Source of the DNA: Aspidapion aeneum
Taxonomy: Eukaryota; Arthropoda; Insecta; Coleoptera; Brentidae
DNA length: 64,000 bases
Direction of reading: 5' to 3'
Assembly (NCBI GenBank): GCA_963576565.1
Contig: OY755048.1
Coordinates: 3,664,501-3,728,500, forward strand
Shown here: piece after piece, positions 14,451-26,591 of the stretch
Layout of the letters: each line of letters opens with the position of its first letter
Position numbering within the stretch: the stretch's first letter is position 1
The notes under the pieces: model-generated
Database searches by the model: none
Told to the model about the DNA's origin: nothing
What the model saw: the letters and a program-made list of their open reading frames with translations, nothing else
Program-made: the position numbers and the translations under genes

Positions 14451-17400
14451 TTAGCTTTTATATCGTTATATAGAGGGCCCCGAGAAGCTTAATTTAATGT
14501 ATTATAATATATATTTTTACAAAGTTAGCAATTTAAAAAAATTAAAAAAGTGCACTTTTTGGGTACCCCTTTGGTCATCATCAAAAATTTCAAAAAAAAC
14601 AATTAGTTGATACTGTGCCACAAAGAAGCTAGGGAGTCCCTTATACTAACCTGAAAATATTACAGGTGTAGATGTAATAGTTTACGAGAAAAATAAAATC
14701 AAAAGTTGTAAATTTTCAAAAAATTAAAAATTTTGTCAAAAAAGTAAACTTTTTTGCTATTGGATATACGTCAAAACAATTGTTATATTTTTATTGCTTG
14801 CCTCACAAAGTAATAAAAAAGACCCCAAAAGTTGGTCTAAAGGTTTGTGTTTGTAAGAAATAAATAAAAGTTTAAATTACCAAAACTCAAAACTGAAGTG
14901 ATTTTGGCGGTCTCTCTCGGCATTATTATAAACATCTGTCCTTTAACTTTTATATCGTTATATAGAGGGCCCCGAGAAGCTTAATTTAATGTATTATAAT
15001 ATATCTTTTTACAAAGTTAGCAATTTAAAAAAATTAAAAAAGTGCACTTTTTGGGTACCCCTTTGGTCAGGAAAATTTTCATCAAAAATTTCAAAAAAAA
15101 CATTTAGTTGATACTGTGCCACAAAGAAGCTAGGGAGTCCCTTATACTAACCTGAAAATATTACAGGTCTAGATCTAATAGTTTACGAGAAAAATAAAAT
15201 CAAAAGTTGTAAATTTTCAAAAAATTAAAAATTTTGTCAAAAAAAGTAAACTTTTTTGCTATTGGATATACGTCAAAACAATTGTTATATTTTTATTGCT
15301 TGCCTCACAAAGTAATAAAAAAGACCCCAAAAGTTGGTCTAAAGGTTTGTGTTTGTAAGAAATAAATAAAAGTTTAAATTGCCAAAACTCAAAACTGAAG
15401 TGACTTTGGCGGTCTCTCTCGGCATTATTATAAACACTTATCCTTAACCTTTTGTATGGTGATAGAGAGGGCCCCGAGAAGCTTAATTTAATGTATTATA
15501 ATATATATTTTTACAAAGTTAGCAATTTAAAAAAATTAAAAAAGTGCACTTTTTGGGTACCCCTTTGGTCAGGAAAATTTTCATCAAAAATTTCAAAAAA
15601 AACATTTAGTTGATACTGTGCCACAAAGAAGCTAGGGAGTCCCTTATACTAACCTGAAAATATTACAGGTGTAGATGTAATAGTTTACGAGAAAAATAAA
15701 ATCAAAAGTTGTAAATTTTCAAAAAATTAAAAATTTTGTCAAAAAAAAGTAAACTTTTTTGCTATTGGATATACGTCAAAACAATTGTTATATTTTTATT
15801 GCTTGCCTCACAAAGTAATAAAAAAGACCCCAAAAGTTGGTCTAAAGGTTTGTGTTTGTAAGAAATAAATAAAAGTTTAAATTGCCAAAACTCAAAACTG
15901 AAGTGACTTTGGCGGTCTCTCTCGGCATTATTATAAATATCTGTCCTTTAACTTTTATATCGTTATATAGAGGGCCCCGAGAAGCTTAATTTAATGTATT
16001 ATAATATATATTTTTACAAAGTTAGCAATTTAAAAAAATTAAAAAAGTGCACTTTTTGGGTACCCCTTTGGTCATCATCAAAAATTTCAAAAAAAACAAT
16101 TAGTTGATACTGTGCCACAAAGAAGCTAGGGAGTCCCTTATACTAACCTGAAAATATTACAGGTGTAGATGTAATAGTTTACGAGAAAAATAAAATCAAA
16201 AGTTGTAAATTTTCAAAAAATTAAAAATTTTGTCAAAAAAAAGTAAACTTTTTTGCTATTGGATATACGTCAAAACAATTGTTATATTTTTATTGCTTGC
16301 CTCACAAAGAAATAAAAAAGACCCCAAAAGTTGGTCTAAAGGTTTGTGTTTGTAAGAAATAAATAAAAGTTTAAATTGTCAAAACTCAAAACTGAAGTGA
16401 CTTTGGCGGTCTCTCTCGGCATTATTATAAATATCTGTCCTTTAGCTTTTATATCGTTATATAGAGGGCCCCGAGAAGCTTAATTTAATGTATTATAATA
16501 TATATTTTTACAAAGTTAGCAATTTAAAAAAATTAAAAAAGTGCACTTTTTGGGTACCCCTTTGGTCATCATCAAAAATTTCAAAAAAAACAATTAGTTG
16601 ATACTGTGCCACAAAGAAGCTAGGGAGTCCCTTATACTAACCTGAAAATATTACAGGTGTAGATGTAATAGTTTACGAGAAAAATAAAATCAAAAGTTGT
16701 AAATTTTCAAAAAATTAAAAATTTTGTCAAAAAAGTAAACTTTTTTGCTATTGGATATACGTCAAAACAATTGTTATATTTTTATTGCTTGCCTCACAAA
16801 GTAATAAAAAAGACCCCAAAAGTTGGTCTAAAGGTTTGTGTTTGTAAGAAATAAATAAAAGTTTAAATTACCAAAACTCAAAACTGAAGTGATTTTGGCG
16901 GTCTCTCTCGGCATTATTATAAACATCTGTCCTTTAACTTTTATATCGTTATATAGAGGGCCCCGAGAAGCTTAATTTAATGTATTATAATATATCTTTT
17001 TACAAAGTTAGCAATTTAAAAAAATTAAAAAAGTGCACTTTTTGGGTACCCCTTTGGTCAGGAAAATTTTCATCAAAAATTTCAAAAAAAACATTTAGTT
17101 GATACTGTGCCACAAAGAAGCTAGGGAGTCCCTTATACTAACCTGAAAATATTACAGGTCTAGATCTAATAGTTTACGAGAAAAATAAAATCAAAAGTTG
17201 TAAATTTTCAAAAAATTAAAAATTTTGTCAAAAAAAGTAAACTTTTTTGCTATTGGATATACGTCAAAACAATTGTTATATTTTTATTGCTTGCCTCACA
17301 AAGTAATAAAAAAGACCCCAAAAGTTGGTCTAAAGGTTTGTGTTTGTAAGAAATAAATAAAAGTTTAAATTGCCAAAACTCAAAACTGAAGTGACTTTGG

Positions 17401-18474
17401 CGGTCTCTCTCGGCATTATTATAAACACTTATCCTTAACCTTTTGTATGGTGATAGAGAGGGCCCCGAGAAGCTTAATTTAATGTATTATAATATATATT
17501 TTTACAAAGTTAGCAATTTAAAAAAATTAAAAAAGTGCACTTTTTGGGTACCCCTTTGGTCAGGAAAATTTTCATCAAAAATTTCAAAAAAAACATTTAG
17601 TTGATACTGTGCCACAAAGAAGCTAGGGAGTCCCTTATACTAACCTGAAAATATTACAGGTGTAGATGTAATAGTTTACGAGAAAAATAAAATCAAAAGT
17701 TGTAAATTTTCAAAAAATTAAAAATTTTGTCAAAAAAAAGTAAACTTTTTTGCTATTGGATATACGTCAAAACAATTGTTATATTTTTATTGCTTGCCTC
17801 ACAAAGTAATAAAAAAGACCCCAAAAGTTGGTCTAAAGGTTTGTGTTTGTAAGAAATAAATAAAAGTTTAAATTGCCAAAACTCAAAACTGAAGTGACTT
17901 TGGCGGTCTCTCTCGGCATTATTATAAATATCTGTCCTTTAACTTTTATATCGTTATATAGAGGGCCCCGAGAAGCTTAATTTAATGTATTATAATATAT
18001 ATTTTTACAAAGTTAGCAATTTAAAAAAATTAAAAAAGTGCACTTTTTGGGTACCCCTTTGGTCATCATCAAAAATTTCAAAAAAAACAATTAGTTGATA
18101 CTGTGCCACAAAGAAGCTAGGGAGTCCCTTATACTAACCTGAAAATATTACAGGTGTAGATGTAATAGTTTACGAGAAAAATAAAATCAAAAGTTGTAAA
18201 TTTTCAAAAAATTAAAAATTTTGTCAAAAAAAAGTAAACTTTTTTGCTATTGGATATACGTCAAAACAATTGTTATATTTTTATTGCTTGCCTCACAAAG
18301 AAATAAAAAAGACCCCAAAAGTTGGTCTAAAGGTTTGTGTTTGTAAGAAATAAATAAAAGTTTAAATTGTCAAAACTCAAAACTGAAGTGACTTTGGCGG
18401 TCTCTCTCGGCATTATTATAAATATCTGTCCTTTAGCTTTTATATCGTTATATAGAGGGCCCCGAGAAGCTTAA

Positions 18475-20394
18475 GTCAGGAAAATTTTCATCAAAAATTT
18501 CAAAAAAAACATTTAGTTGATACTGTGCCACAAAGAAGCTAGGGAGTCCCTTATACTAACCTGAAAATATTACAGGTCTAGATCTAATAGTTTACGAGAA
18601 AAATAAAATCAAAAGTTGTAAATTTTCAAAAAATTAAAAATTTTGTCAAAAAAAGTAAACTTTTTTGCTATTGGATATACGTCAAAACAATTGTTATATT
18701 TTTATTGCTTGCCTCACAAAGTAATAAAAAAGACTCCAAAAGTTGGTCTAAAGGTTTGTGTTTGTAAGAAATAAATAAAAGTTTAAATTACCAAAACTCA
18801 AAACTGAAGTGACTTTGGCGGTCTCTCGCGGCATTATTATAAACGCTTATCCTTAACCTTTTGTATGGTGATAGAGAGGGTCCCGAGAAGCTTAATTTAA
18901 TGTATTATAATATATATTTTTACAAAGTTAGCAATTTAAAAAAATTAAAAAAGTGCACTTTTTGGGTACCCCTTTGGTCAGGAAAATTTTCATCAAAAAT
19001 TTCAAAAAAAACATTTAGTTGATACTGTGCCACAAAGAAGCTAGGGAGTCCCTTATACTAACCTGAAAATATTACAGGTGTAGATGTAATAGTTTACGAG
19101 AAAAATAAAATCAAAAGTTGTAAATTTTCAAAAAATTAAAAATTTTGTCAAAAAAAAGTAAACTTTTTTGCTATTGGATATACGTCAAAACAATTGTTAT
19201 ATTTTTATTGCTTGCCTCACAAAGTAATAAAAAAGACCCCAAAAGTTGGTCTAAAGGTTTGTGTTTGTAAGAAATAAATAAAAGTTTAAATTGCCAAAAC
19301 TCAAAACTGAAGTGACTTTGGCGGTCTCTCTCGGCATTATTATAAATATCTGTCCTTTAACTTTTATATCGTTATATAGAGGGCCCCGAGAAGCTTAATT
19401 TAATGTATTATAATATATATTTTTACAAAGTTAGCAATTTAAAAAAATTAAAAAAGTGCACTTTTTGGGTACCCCTTTGGTCATCATCAAAAATTTCAAA
19501 AAAAACAATTAGTTGATACTGTGCCACAAAGAAGCTAGGGAGTCCCTTATACTAACCTGAAAATATTACAGGTGTAGATGTAATAGTTTACGAGAAAAAT
19601 AAAATCAAAAGTTGTAAATTTTCAAAAAATTAAAAATTTTGTCAAAAAAAAGTAAACTTTTTTGCTATTGGATATACGTCAAAACAATTGTTATATTTTT
19701 ATTGCTTGCCTCACAAAGAAATAAAAAAGACCCCAAAAGTTGGTCTAAAGGTTTGTGTTTGTAAGAAATAAATAAAAGTTTAAATTGTCAAAACTCAAAA
19801 CTGAAGTGACTTTGGCGGTCTCTCTCGGCATTATTATAAATATCTGTCCTTTAGCTTTTATATCGTTATATAGAGGGCCCCGAGAAGCTTAAGTCAGGAA
19901 AATTTTCATCAAAAATTTCAAAAAAAACATTTAGTTGATACTGTGCCACAAAGAAGCTAGGGAGTCCCTTATACTAACCTGAAAATATTACAGGTCTAGA
20001 TCTAATAGTTTACGAGAAAAATAAAATCAAAAGTTGTAAATTTTCAAAAAATTAAAAATTTTGTCAAAAAAAGTAAACTTTTTTGCTATTGGATATACGT
20101 CAAAACAATTGTTATATTTTTATTGCTTGCCTCACAAAGTAATAAAAAAGACTCCAAAAGTTGGTCTAAAGGTTTGTGTTTGTAAGAAATAAATAAAAGT
20201 TTAAATTACCAAAACTCAAAACTGAAGTGACTTTGGCGGTCTCTCGCGGCATTATTATAAACGCTTATCCTTAACCTTTTGTATGGTGATAGAGAGGGTC
20301 CCGAGAAGCTTAATTTAATGTATTATAATATATATTTTTACAAAGTTAGCAATTTAAAAAAATTAAAAAACTGCACTTTTGGGGTACCCCTTTG
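18475..20394. repeat. Satellite edge with a shared deletion junction
   Basis: Two monomers share the same ~92-bp internal deletion, giving the junction CTTAAGTCAGG at about 18471 and 19889, 1,418 bp apart. They also share CTCTCGCGGC and AGACTCCAAAAG variants. The last monomer ends at GGGGTACCCCTTTG, where the sequence changes abruptly to non-satellite DNA. Confidence 0.85.
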
Positions 20395-21854
20395 TATGCC
20401 CGCAGATAGAAAAACGATAACTGCAGTGGACTGTATATATTTTAATTAAATGAAGCGCGAACAAACATAAATATATTGATACGAAATCACGAAATAATCA
20501 AAAGGTCCATAGTTAATTGCTGGTACATTGTATGTACACATGTATCTAGGTGTGATATATGCATTTAATGTTTGGTGCAATAAAACTATGCAATATTTTG
20601 GCGCAATGTCAAACGAATTTGAGGTAGCTAATAATGAAATTGATACGCAATATTTTATTTGGCAAAAAATTCTGACCTTTCAGCACTTAAGCATGTTGAG
20701 TTTATAGTCGAACCTACAGTTTTATGGTTTTTGATGGGACGTTCCTACATGCTCCTTAGAAAAGATGTATACCCACATAGCACAAAAACGTTGATTTTAA
20801 AGAAAAAACGTTTATTTCATATATGAAAACAAGCTTAATAGGTCATTCATTAACGTTATACAAAATAACGTTGCTAAAAACTGCGTTTTAATAACGCCTT
20901 TATCAAATTAAAACAGCAATGTTTTTACGTTAGTTTCAAGTGCTGTTTACCAACGTTAAAATCACATTAGATTCACGCCTTTTCTAGACGAATTTTAATA
21001 CGCGACTTACATAGCTTTTCTATCGAATATTTTTGACATGGAGCAATAAAATCTGCCATGCATTGCAGCAATAACTTGCAAGGTCAAAAGATTGCGAGCA
21101 ATGATACTTGCAGGTCCATTGACATGGTGCAAGTCTATTTTAATTGCAAAGGTTAAACAGCATATTAGTGTGAGACGGTCAGTGCACCATTCTGTCTGTC
21201 CGTACAAACTTCTTCAATGGAATACGCCTAAAGTTTCTAACCTCAAATATCTGTTTTATTTTGATTTCTTTCTCTATGGTTTTAAGTTTAAAAATTTTGT
21301 CTTTTAAATATAAACATAAAAATAAATAAAGCTAATCAAAAAAAGTGATCAGCGCATCCATCTATTTATTAATTGCTGCAGCTTGTTTGCTCTGGGATGT
21401 TGGAAAAGAAAGAGCGCAAAGACGATGGTGAGTCAAATATGTAGGAAAACAAAATTAACTAGATTTGTCACCAGAATTCCCTAGCATTGCAGGCCTTTCA
21501 GCAATAGAAATAGCCCCAGACCACAGCCTTCGTAAACTAACGAGCCACGAACCAGAAGAAACGGCAACACAGCGTGGAGGCCAGTCATTTTCGTCCACGT
21601 GCGTCGCCCACCACGCTAGTTACTGGCCGTTTCCGCGCAGATAATGTTTTTTTAACTTTTAGTATATTTCAAATCGCGTTACCAAATAAAACAACTGTTC
21701 TGGTTTTAGTGAGATGTGTGGTGAACTTAAAATTATATTACCTACTTAATAAAAGCTGTGTAAAAAAGACCTTTTGTACACCGGTAATAAGTGAGGTTAG
21801 ATGTTTGTTTTTGTTTGGAATTTTTGGTCTGTTTTTTCTTTCTAAATTTTAAAC
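20395..21854. other. Non-coding flank upstream of the THAP ORF (copy 1; repeated at 23769-25228)
   Basis: AT-rich, no credible gene. Between about 20785 and 20965 the motif AACGTT or ACGTTA recurs many times in both orientations. Around 21527-21575 a GC-richer stretch (CAGCCTTCGTAAACTAACG) matches the complement of about 26925-26975, so the composite may be bounded by inverted copies of this sequence. Short ORFs here (for example 21574-21852) show no recognisable domain. Confidence 0.5.
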
Positions 21855-22289
21855 ATGCCGCGAAAGTGTTGGGCACCCGGTTGCAAAAGTAACGATGTAT
21901 CTATGATTAATGAAGAGGGTCACAAAACAACCTTTAGCAAAGAAAATGACCTAAAAAATGCTTGGCTTCAGGCCATACACAGAGAAGATTATGTTGTGAC
22001 TGCATCTTCAGTGGTTTGTTGGAAACATTTTGACATAAGTGACGTTGTTAGAACCGAGATAATTAGGGATAAAGAAGGAGTACAAAAGGAGGTGCCACTA
22101 ACATTCCCTAAGTTAAGCAATGGGGCAATACCTCGGCTATTTGAATCTCAACCTGAGTATATGTCAAACCCCAAACCTCAAGTAAGAGAAAATCCTGATG
22201 ACAGGCGAAAAAAAATTGAAGAAAGGGAGGGTATGGAAATATATATAAATATATATTGCGTTTATAGACTTCGAAAAAGCTTTCGATAG
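21855..22289 (+). CDS. THAP-type zinc-finger protein fragment, copy 1 (chimeric 3' end)
   Basis: 144-codon ORF from an ATG preceded by AAAC. Residues 1-96 form a THAP domain, a C2CH zinc-coordinating DNA-binding fold: Cys5, Cys10, Cys55 and His58, an invariant-type Trp37 and Pro8, and a terminal box GAIPRLF at 90-96 in the place of the family's AVPTIF box. After about residue 125 the frame runs into an RTE reverse transcriptase remnant, where the IDFEKAFDS-coding DNA is read in another frame as CVYRLRKSF. The protein is therefore a THAP domain with a short basic tail. THAP domains occur in P-element/THAP9 transposases and in host regulators. Only the DNA-binding part is present, so this may be an orphaned transposase N-terminus. 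Expression is unknown. Confidence 0.75.
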   Translation: MPRKCWAPGCKSNDVSMINEEGHKTTFSKENDLKNAWLQAIHREDYVVTASSVVCWKHFDISDVVRTEIIRDKEGVQKEVPLTFPKLSNGAIPRLFESQPEYMSNPKPQVRENPDDRRKKIEEREGMEIYINIYCVYRLRKSFR

Positions 22290-23080
22290 CATTGAGCACT
22301 GGGCAGTAAAAGATCTTTAATTAACAGCCGAATAGATCACAGATATACAGACTTAATAGACAATATATATAGTGAAGCAACAACATTAATCAAAATCCAC
22401 AGAGGAACCAAGCCAATCCGAAAAAAAAAGAGGTGTCAGCGTGACACAATATTCCCTAAATTATTTAACCAGGCCCTAGAAGATGTTTTTAAAAGCTTAG
22501 ATTGGGAATAAATAGGCATCAAAGTAAACGGACAATTCTGAACCACCAAGATATGCTGATAATATCAATCAATCTAAAAGAAAATAGAACAAAAAGAGGA
22601 ATATATAGGACCTGGGACAAATTATTAAACTGAAAAAAGAAAAGCAAACAGCTGAAATCAAGAGACGAGTAAGATTGGCCTGGGCAGCATTCGGTAAATT
22701 AAGCAACATATTAAGAAATAAAAAATATCCTCAGTACCTCAAAACGGAAGTGTATAACCAATGCATCCTTCCTGTACTTACCTATGAATCCCAGACCTGG
22801 ACACTTACAAAATCAAACATGGATAAGGCAAGAAAAGCCCAAAGATCAATGGAAAGACAAATGTTACATGTAAAGCTAACAGGTAGAAAAAAGAATGAAT
22901 TGATAAGAAATAAAACAAAAGTAAGGGATGTCAGAGCAGAAGTAGCAAAATTAAAATGGAAATTTGCCGGTCATATTATCAGACAGAAAGACGATTGATG
23001 GAACAAATGTATTGTAAACTGGAGAACTTGGCCAAAGATGGATTGACGAAGGCTAAATAGAATAGATAGAAAAAAAAAGT
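22259..23080 (+). pseudogene. RTE-like LINE reverse transcriptase remnant, copy 1
   Basis: The fragment starts abruptly with RT motif A (FIDFEKAFDS), has a damaged catalytic box (YADN) near 22550, and carries several stops. The C-terminal third is open at 22675-22998: it reads LAWAAFGKLS, then LPVLTYESQTWTLTK, then LKWKFAGHIIRQKDD, typical of RTE-type endonuclease-RT proteins. It ends near an A-rich run at about 23070. It lies directly against the THAP ORF, so the THAP gene was disrupted by, or fused to, a 5'-truncated LINE before the tandem duplication. Confidence 0.8.
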
Positions 23081-23217
23081 TCATTTAAAGTTTAAATTAA
23101 CATGTTACCACTTAAACTAGATTCATAGTTCTGTAAAGTAAGCAGTCAGACATAAGAAACTATCCCACAAACATCCTGTTGTTCAAACTTGACAGTAATA
23201 ACTTAGCAGTAAGAAAG

Positions 23218-23768
23218 TTAGCAATTTAAAAAAATTAAAAAAGTGCACTTTTTGGGTACCCCTTTGGTCAGGAAAATTTTCATCAAAAATTTCAAAAAAA
23301 ACATTTAGTTGATACTGTGCCACAAAGAAGCTAGGGAGTCCCTTATACTAACCTGAAAATATTACAGGTCTAGATCTAATAGTTTACGAGAAAAATAAAA
23401 TCAAAAGTTGTAAATTTTCAAAAAATTAAAAATTTTGTCAAAAAAAGTAAACTTTTTTGCTATTGGATATACGTCAAAACAATTGTTATATTTTTATTGC
23501 TTGCCTCACAAAGTAATAAAAAAGACCCCAAAAGTTGGTCTAAAGGTTTGTGTTTGTAAGAAATAAATAAAAGTTTAAATTACCAAAACTCAAAACTGAA
23601 GTGACTTTGGCGGTCTCTCGCGGCATTATTATAAACGCTTATCCTTAACCTTTTGTATGGTGATAGAGAGGGTCCCGAGAAGCTTAATTTAATGTATTAT
23701 AATATATATTTTTACAAAGTTAGCAATTTAAAAAAATTAAAAAACTGCACTTTTGGGGTACCCCTTTG
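23218..23768. repeat. Isolated satellite piece between the duplicated units
   Basis: About 1.1 monomers of the same satellite, in the same orientation as the main array, ending at the identical GGGGTACCCCTTTG boundary. It keeps AGACCCC where the neighbouring array monomers at 18733 and 20150 have AGACTCC. It probably preserves an older state of the array edge. Confidence 0.93.
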
Positions 23769-25228
23769 TATGCCCGCAGATAGAAAAACGATAACTGCAG
23801 TGGACTGTATATATTTTAATTAAATGAAGCGCGAACAAACATAAATATATTGATACGAAATCACGAAATAATCAAAAGGTCCATAGTTAATTGCTGGTAC
23901 ATTGTATGTACACATGTATCTAGGTGTGATATATGCATTTAATGTTTGGTGCAATAAAACTATGCAATATTTTGGCGCAATGTCAAACGAATTTGAGGTA
24001 GCTAATAATGAAATTGATACGCAATATTTTATTTGGCAAAAAATTCTGACCTTTCAGCACTTAAGCATGTTGAGTTTATAGTCGAACCTACAGTTTTATG
24101 GTTTTTGATGGGACGTTCCTACATGCTCCTTAGAAAAGATGTATACCCACATAGCACAAAAACGTTGATTTTAAAGAAAAAACGTTTATTTCATATATGA
24201 AAACAAGCTTAATAGGTCATTCATTAACGTTATAAAAAATAACGTTGCTAAAAACTGCGTTTTAATAACGCCTTTATCAAATTAAAACAGCAATGTTTTT
24301 ACGTTAGTTTCAAGTGCTGTTTACCAACGTTAAAATCACATTAGATTCACGCCTTTTCTAGACGAATTTTAATACGCGACTTACATAGCTTTTCTATCGA
24401 ATATTTTTGACATGGAGCAATAAAATCTGCCATGCATTGCAGCAATAACTTGCAAGGTCAAAAGATTGCGAGCAATGATACTTGCAGGTCCATTGACATG
24501 GTGCAAGTCTATTTTAATTGCAAAGGTTAAACAGCATATTAGTGTGAGACGGTCAGTGCACCATTCTGTCTGTCCGTACAAACTTCTTCAATGGAATACG
24601 CCTAAAGTTTCTAACCTCAAATATCTGTTTTATTTTGATTTCTTTCTCTATGGTTTTAAGTTTAAAAATTTTGTCTGTTAAATATAAACATAAAAATAAA
24701 TAAAGCTAATCAAAAAAAGTGATCAGCGCATCCATCTATTTATTAATTGCTGCAGCTTGTTTGCTCTGGGATGTTGGAAAAGAAAGAGCGCAAAGACGAT
24801 GGTGAGTCAAATATGTAGGAAAACCAAATTAACTAGATTTGTCACCAGAATTCCCTAGCATTGCAGGCCTTTCAGCAATAGAAATAGCCCCAGACCACAG
24901 CCTTCGTAAACTAACGAGCCACGAACCAGAAGAAACGGCAACACAGCGTGGAGGCCAGTCATTTTCGTCCACGTGCGTCGCCCACCACGCTAGTTACTGG
25001 CCGTTTCCGCGCAGATAATGTTTTTTTAACTTTTAGTATATTTCAAATCGCGTTACCAAATAAAACAACTGTTCTGGTTTTAGTGAGATGTGTGGTGAAC
25101 TTAAAATTATATTACCTACTTAATAAAAGCTGTGTAAAAAAGACCTTTTGTACACCGGTAATAAGTGAGGTTAGATGTTTGTTTTTGTTTGGAATTTTTG
25201 GTCTGTTTTTTCTTTCTAAATTTTAAAC

Positions 25229-25555
25229 ATGCCGCGAAAGTGTTGGGCACCCGGTTGCAAAAGTAACGATGTATCTATGATTAATGAAGAGGGTCACAAA
25301 ACAACCTTTAGCAAAGAAAATGACCTAAAAAATGCTTGGCTTCAGGCCATACACAGAGAAGATTATGTTGTGACTGCATCTTCAGTGGTTTGTTGGAAAC
25401 ATTTTGACATAAGTGACGTTGTTAGAACCGAGATAATTAGGGATAAAGAAGGAGTACAAAAGGAGGTGCCACTAACATTCCCTAAGTTAAGCAATGGGGC
25501 AATACCTCGGCTATTTGAATCTCAACCTGAGTATATGTCAAACCCCAAACCTTAA
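25229..25555 (+). CDS. THAP-type zinc-finger protein fragment, copy 2 (shortened)
   Basis: Identical to the copy at 21855 through residue 108, with the same Cys5/Cys10/Cys55/His58 set and GAIPRLF box. A single C-to-T change makes the CAA codon after NPKP a TAA stop, removing the 36-residue tail. The THAP fold itself is complete. Either copy could still encode a free DNA-binding domain able to compete at transposon ends, but this is inference only. Confidence 0.72.
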   Translation: MPRKCWAPGCKSNDVSMINEEGHKTTFSKENDLKNAWLQAIHREDYVVTASSVVCWKHFDISDVVRTEIIRDKEGVQKEVPLTFPKLSNGAIPRLFESQPEYMSNPKP

Positions 25556-25632
25556 GTAAGAGAAAATCCTGATGACAGGCGAAAAAAAATTGAAGAAAGG
25601 GAGGGTATGGAAATATATATAAATATATATTG

Positions 25633-26454
25633 CGTTTATAGACTTCGAAAAAGCTTTCGATAGCATTGAGCACTGGGCAGTAAAAGATCTTTAATTAACA
25701 GCCGAATAGATCACAGATATACAGACTTAATAGACAATATATATAGTGAAGCAACAACATTAATCAAAATCCACAGAGGAACCAAGCCAATCCGAAAAAA
25801 AAAGAGGTGTCAGCGTGACACAATATTCCCTAAATTATTTAACCAGGCCCTAGAAGATGTTTTTAAAAGCTTAGATTGGGAATAAATAGGCATCAAAGTA
25901 AACGGACAATTCTGAACCACCAAGATATGCTGATAATATCAATCAATCTAAAAGAAAATAGAACAAAAAGAGGAATATATAGGACCTGGGACAAATTATT
26001 AAACTGAAAAAAGAAAAGCAAACAGCTGAAATCAAGAGACGAGTAAGATTGGCCTGGGCAGCATTCGGTAAATTAAGCAACATATTAAGAAATAAAAAAT
26101 ATCCTCAGTACCTCAAAACGGAAGTGTATAACCAATGCATCCTTCCTGTACTTACCTATGAATCCCAGACCTGGACACTTACAAAATCAAACATGGATAA
26201 GGCAAGAAAAGCCCAAAGATCAATGGAAAGACAAATGTTACATGTAAAGCTAACAGGTAGAAAAAAGAATGAATTGATAAGAAATAAAACAAAAGTAAGG
26301 GATGTCAGAGCAGAAGTAGCAAAATTAAAATGGAAATTTGCCGGTCATATTATCAGACAGAAAGACGATTGATGGAACAAATGTATTGTAAACTGGAGAA
26401 CTTGGCCAAAGATGGATTGACGAAGGCTAAATAGAATAGATAGAAAAAAAAAGT
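25633..26454 (+). pseudogene. RTE-like LINE reverse transcriptase remnant, copy 2
   Basis: Near-identical duplicate of 22259-23080 with the same stops and the same open 107-codon tail at 26049-26372. The degraded state was therefore inherited by both copies; the RT was already dead before the 3,374-bp duplication. Confidence 0.8.
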
Positions 26455-26591
26455 TCATTTAAAGTTTAAATTAACATGTTACCACTTAAACTAGATTCAT
26501 AGTTCTGTAAAGTAAGCAGTCGGACATAAGAAACTATCCCACAAACATCCTGTTGTTCAAACTTGACAGTAATAACTTAGCAGTAAGAAAG

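Larger units (their letters stand above)
1..20394. repeat. ~500-bp satellite DNA array with higher-order organisation
   Basis: About 41 head-to-tail monomers of 492-504 bp. Monomer starts can be placed at 1, 502, 1004, 1508, 2011, 2503, 3004 and 3509. Variants recur in order: one has the TCTAGATCTA version of the TGTAGATGTA site, one begins CTTATCCTTAACC, and one lacks about 11 bp (GGTCATCATC instead of GGTCAGGAAAATTTTCATC). This gives a four-monomer block of about 2.0 kb, and a larger period of about 4.5 kb (the variant monomer at 1 recurs at 4506). No coding potential is seen. A monomer near 6685 has lost 38 bp between two CTG triplets. Array edges are common sites of such variants. The left end lies outside the window. 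Confidence 0.97.
19893..23217. repeat. Tandem duplication, copy 1 (period 3,374 bp)
   Basis: Positions 19893-23217 align without gaps to 23267-26591. The unit holds a satellite tail, an AT-rich segment, the THAP ORF and an RTE-like remnant. By eye only a handful of substitutions separate the copies (for example at 20872, 21303, 21466 and 22180), so the duplication looks young. The right edge reads GTAAGAAAG and is joined directly to satellite sequence TTAGCAATTT. Confidence 0.93.
23218..26591. repeat. Tandem duplication, copy 2 (period 3,374 bp)
   Basis: Second copy of the unit. It starts inside a satellite monomer immediately after AAAG and ends at AAAG before unique sequence GAACCATTTT. 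The shared AAAG suggests a microhomology-mediated junction. The first 49 bp (23218-23266) are intact satellite, whereas copy 1 has the CTTAAGTCAGG deletion at the corresponding place. Confidence 0.93.

Noticed and set aside
1..20394. CRISPR-like or IS-like repeat array
   Set aside because: The repeats are contiguous ~500-bp monomers without spacers, in a eukaryotic context; they are satellite DNA.
21574..21852. 92-codon ORF upstream of the THAP ORF
   Set aside because: No domain similarity; its sequence looks like a 5' untranslated or promoter-like region ending just before the THAP ATG.
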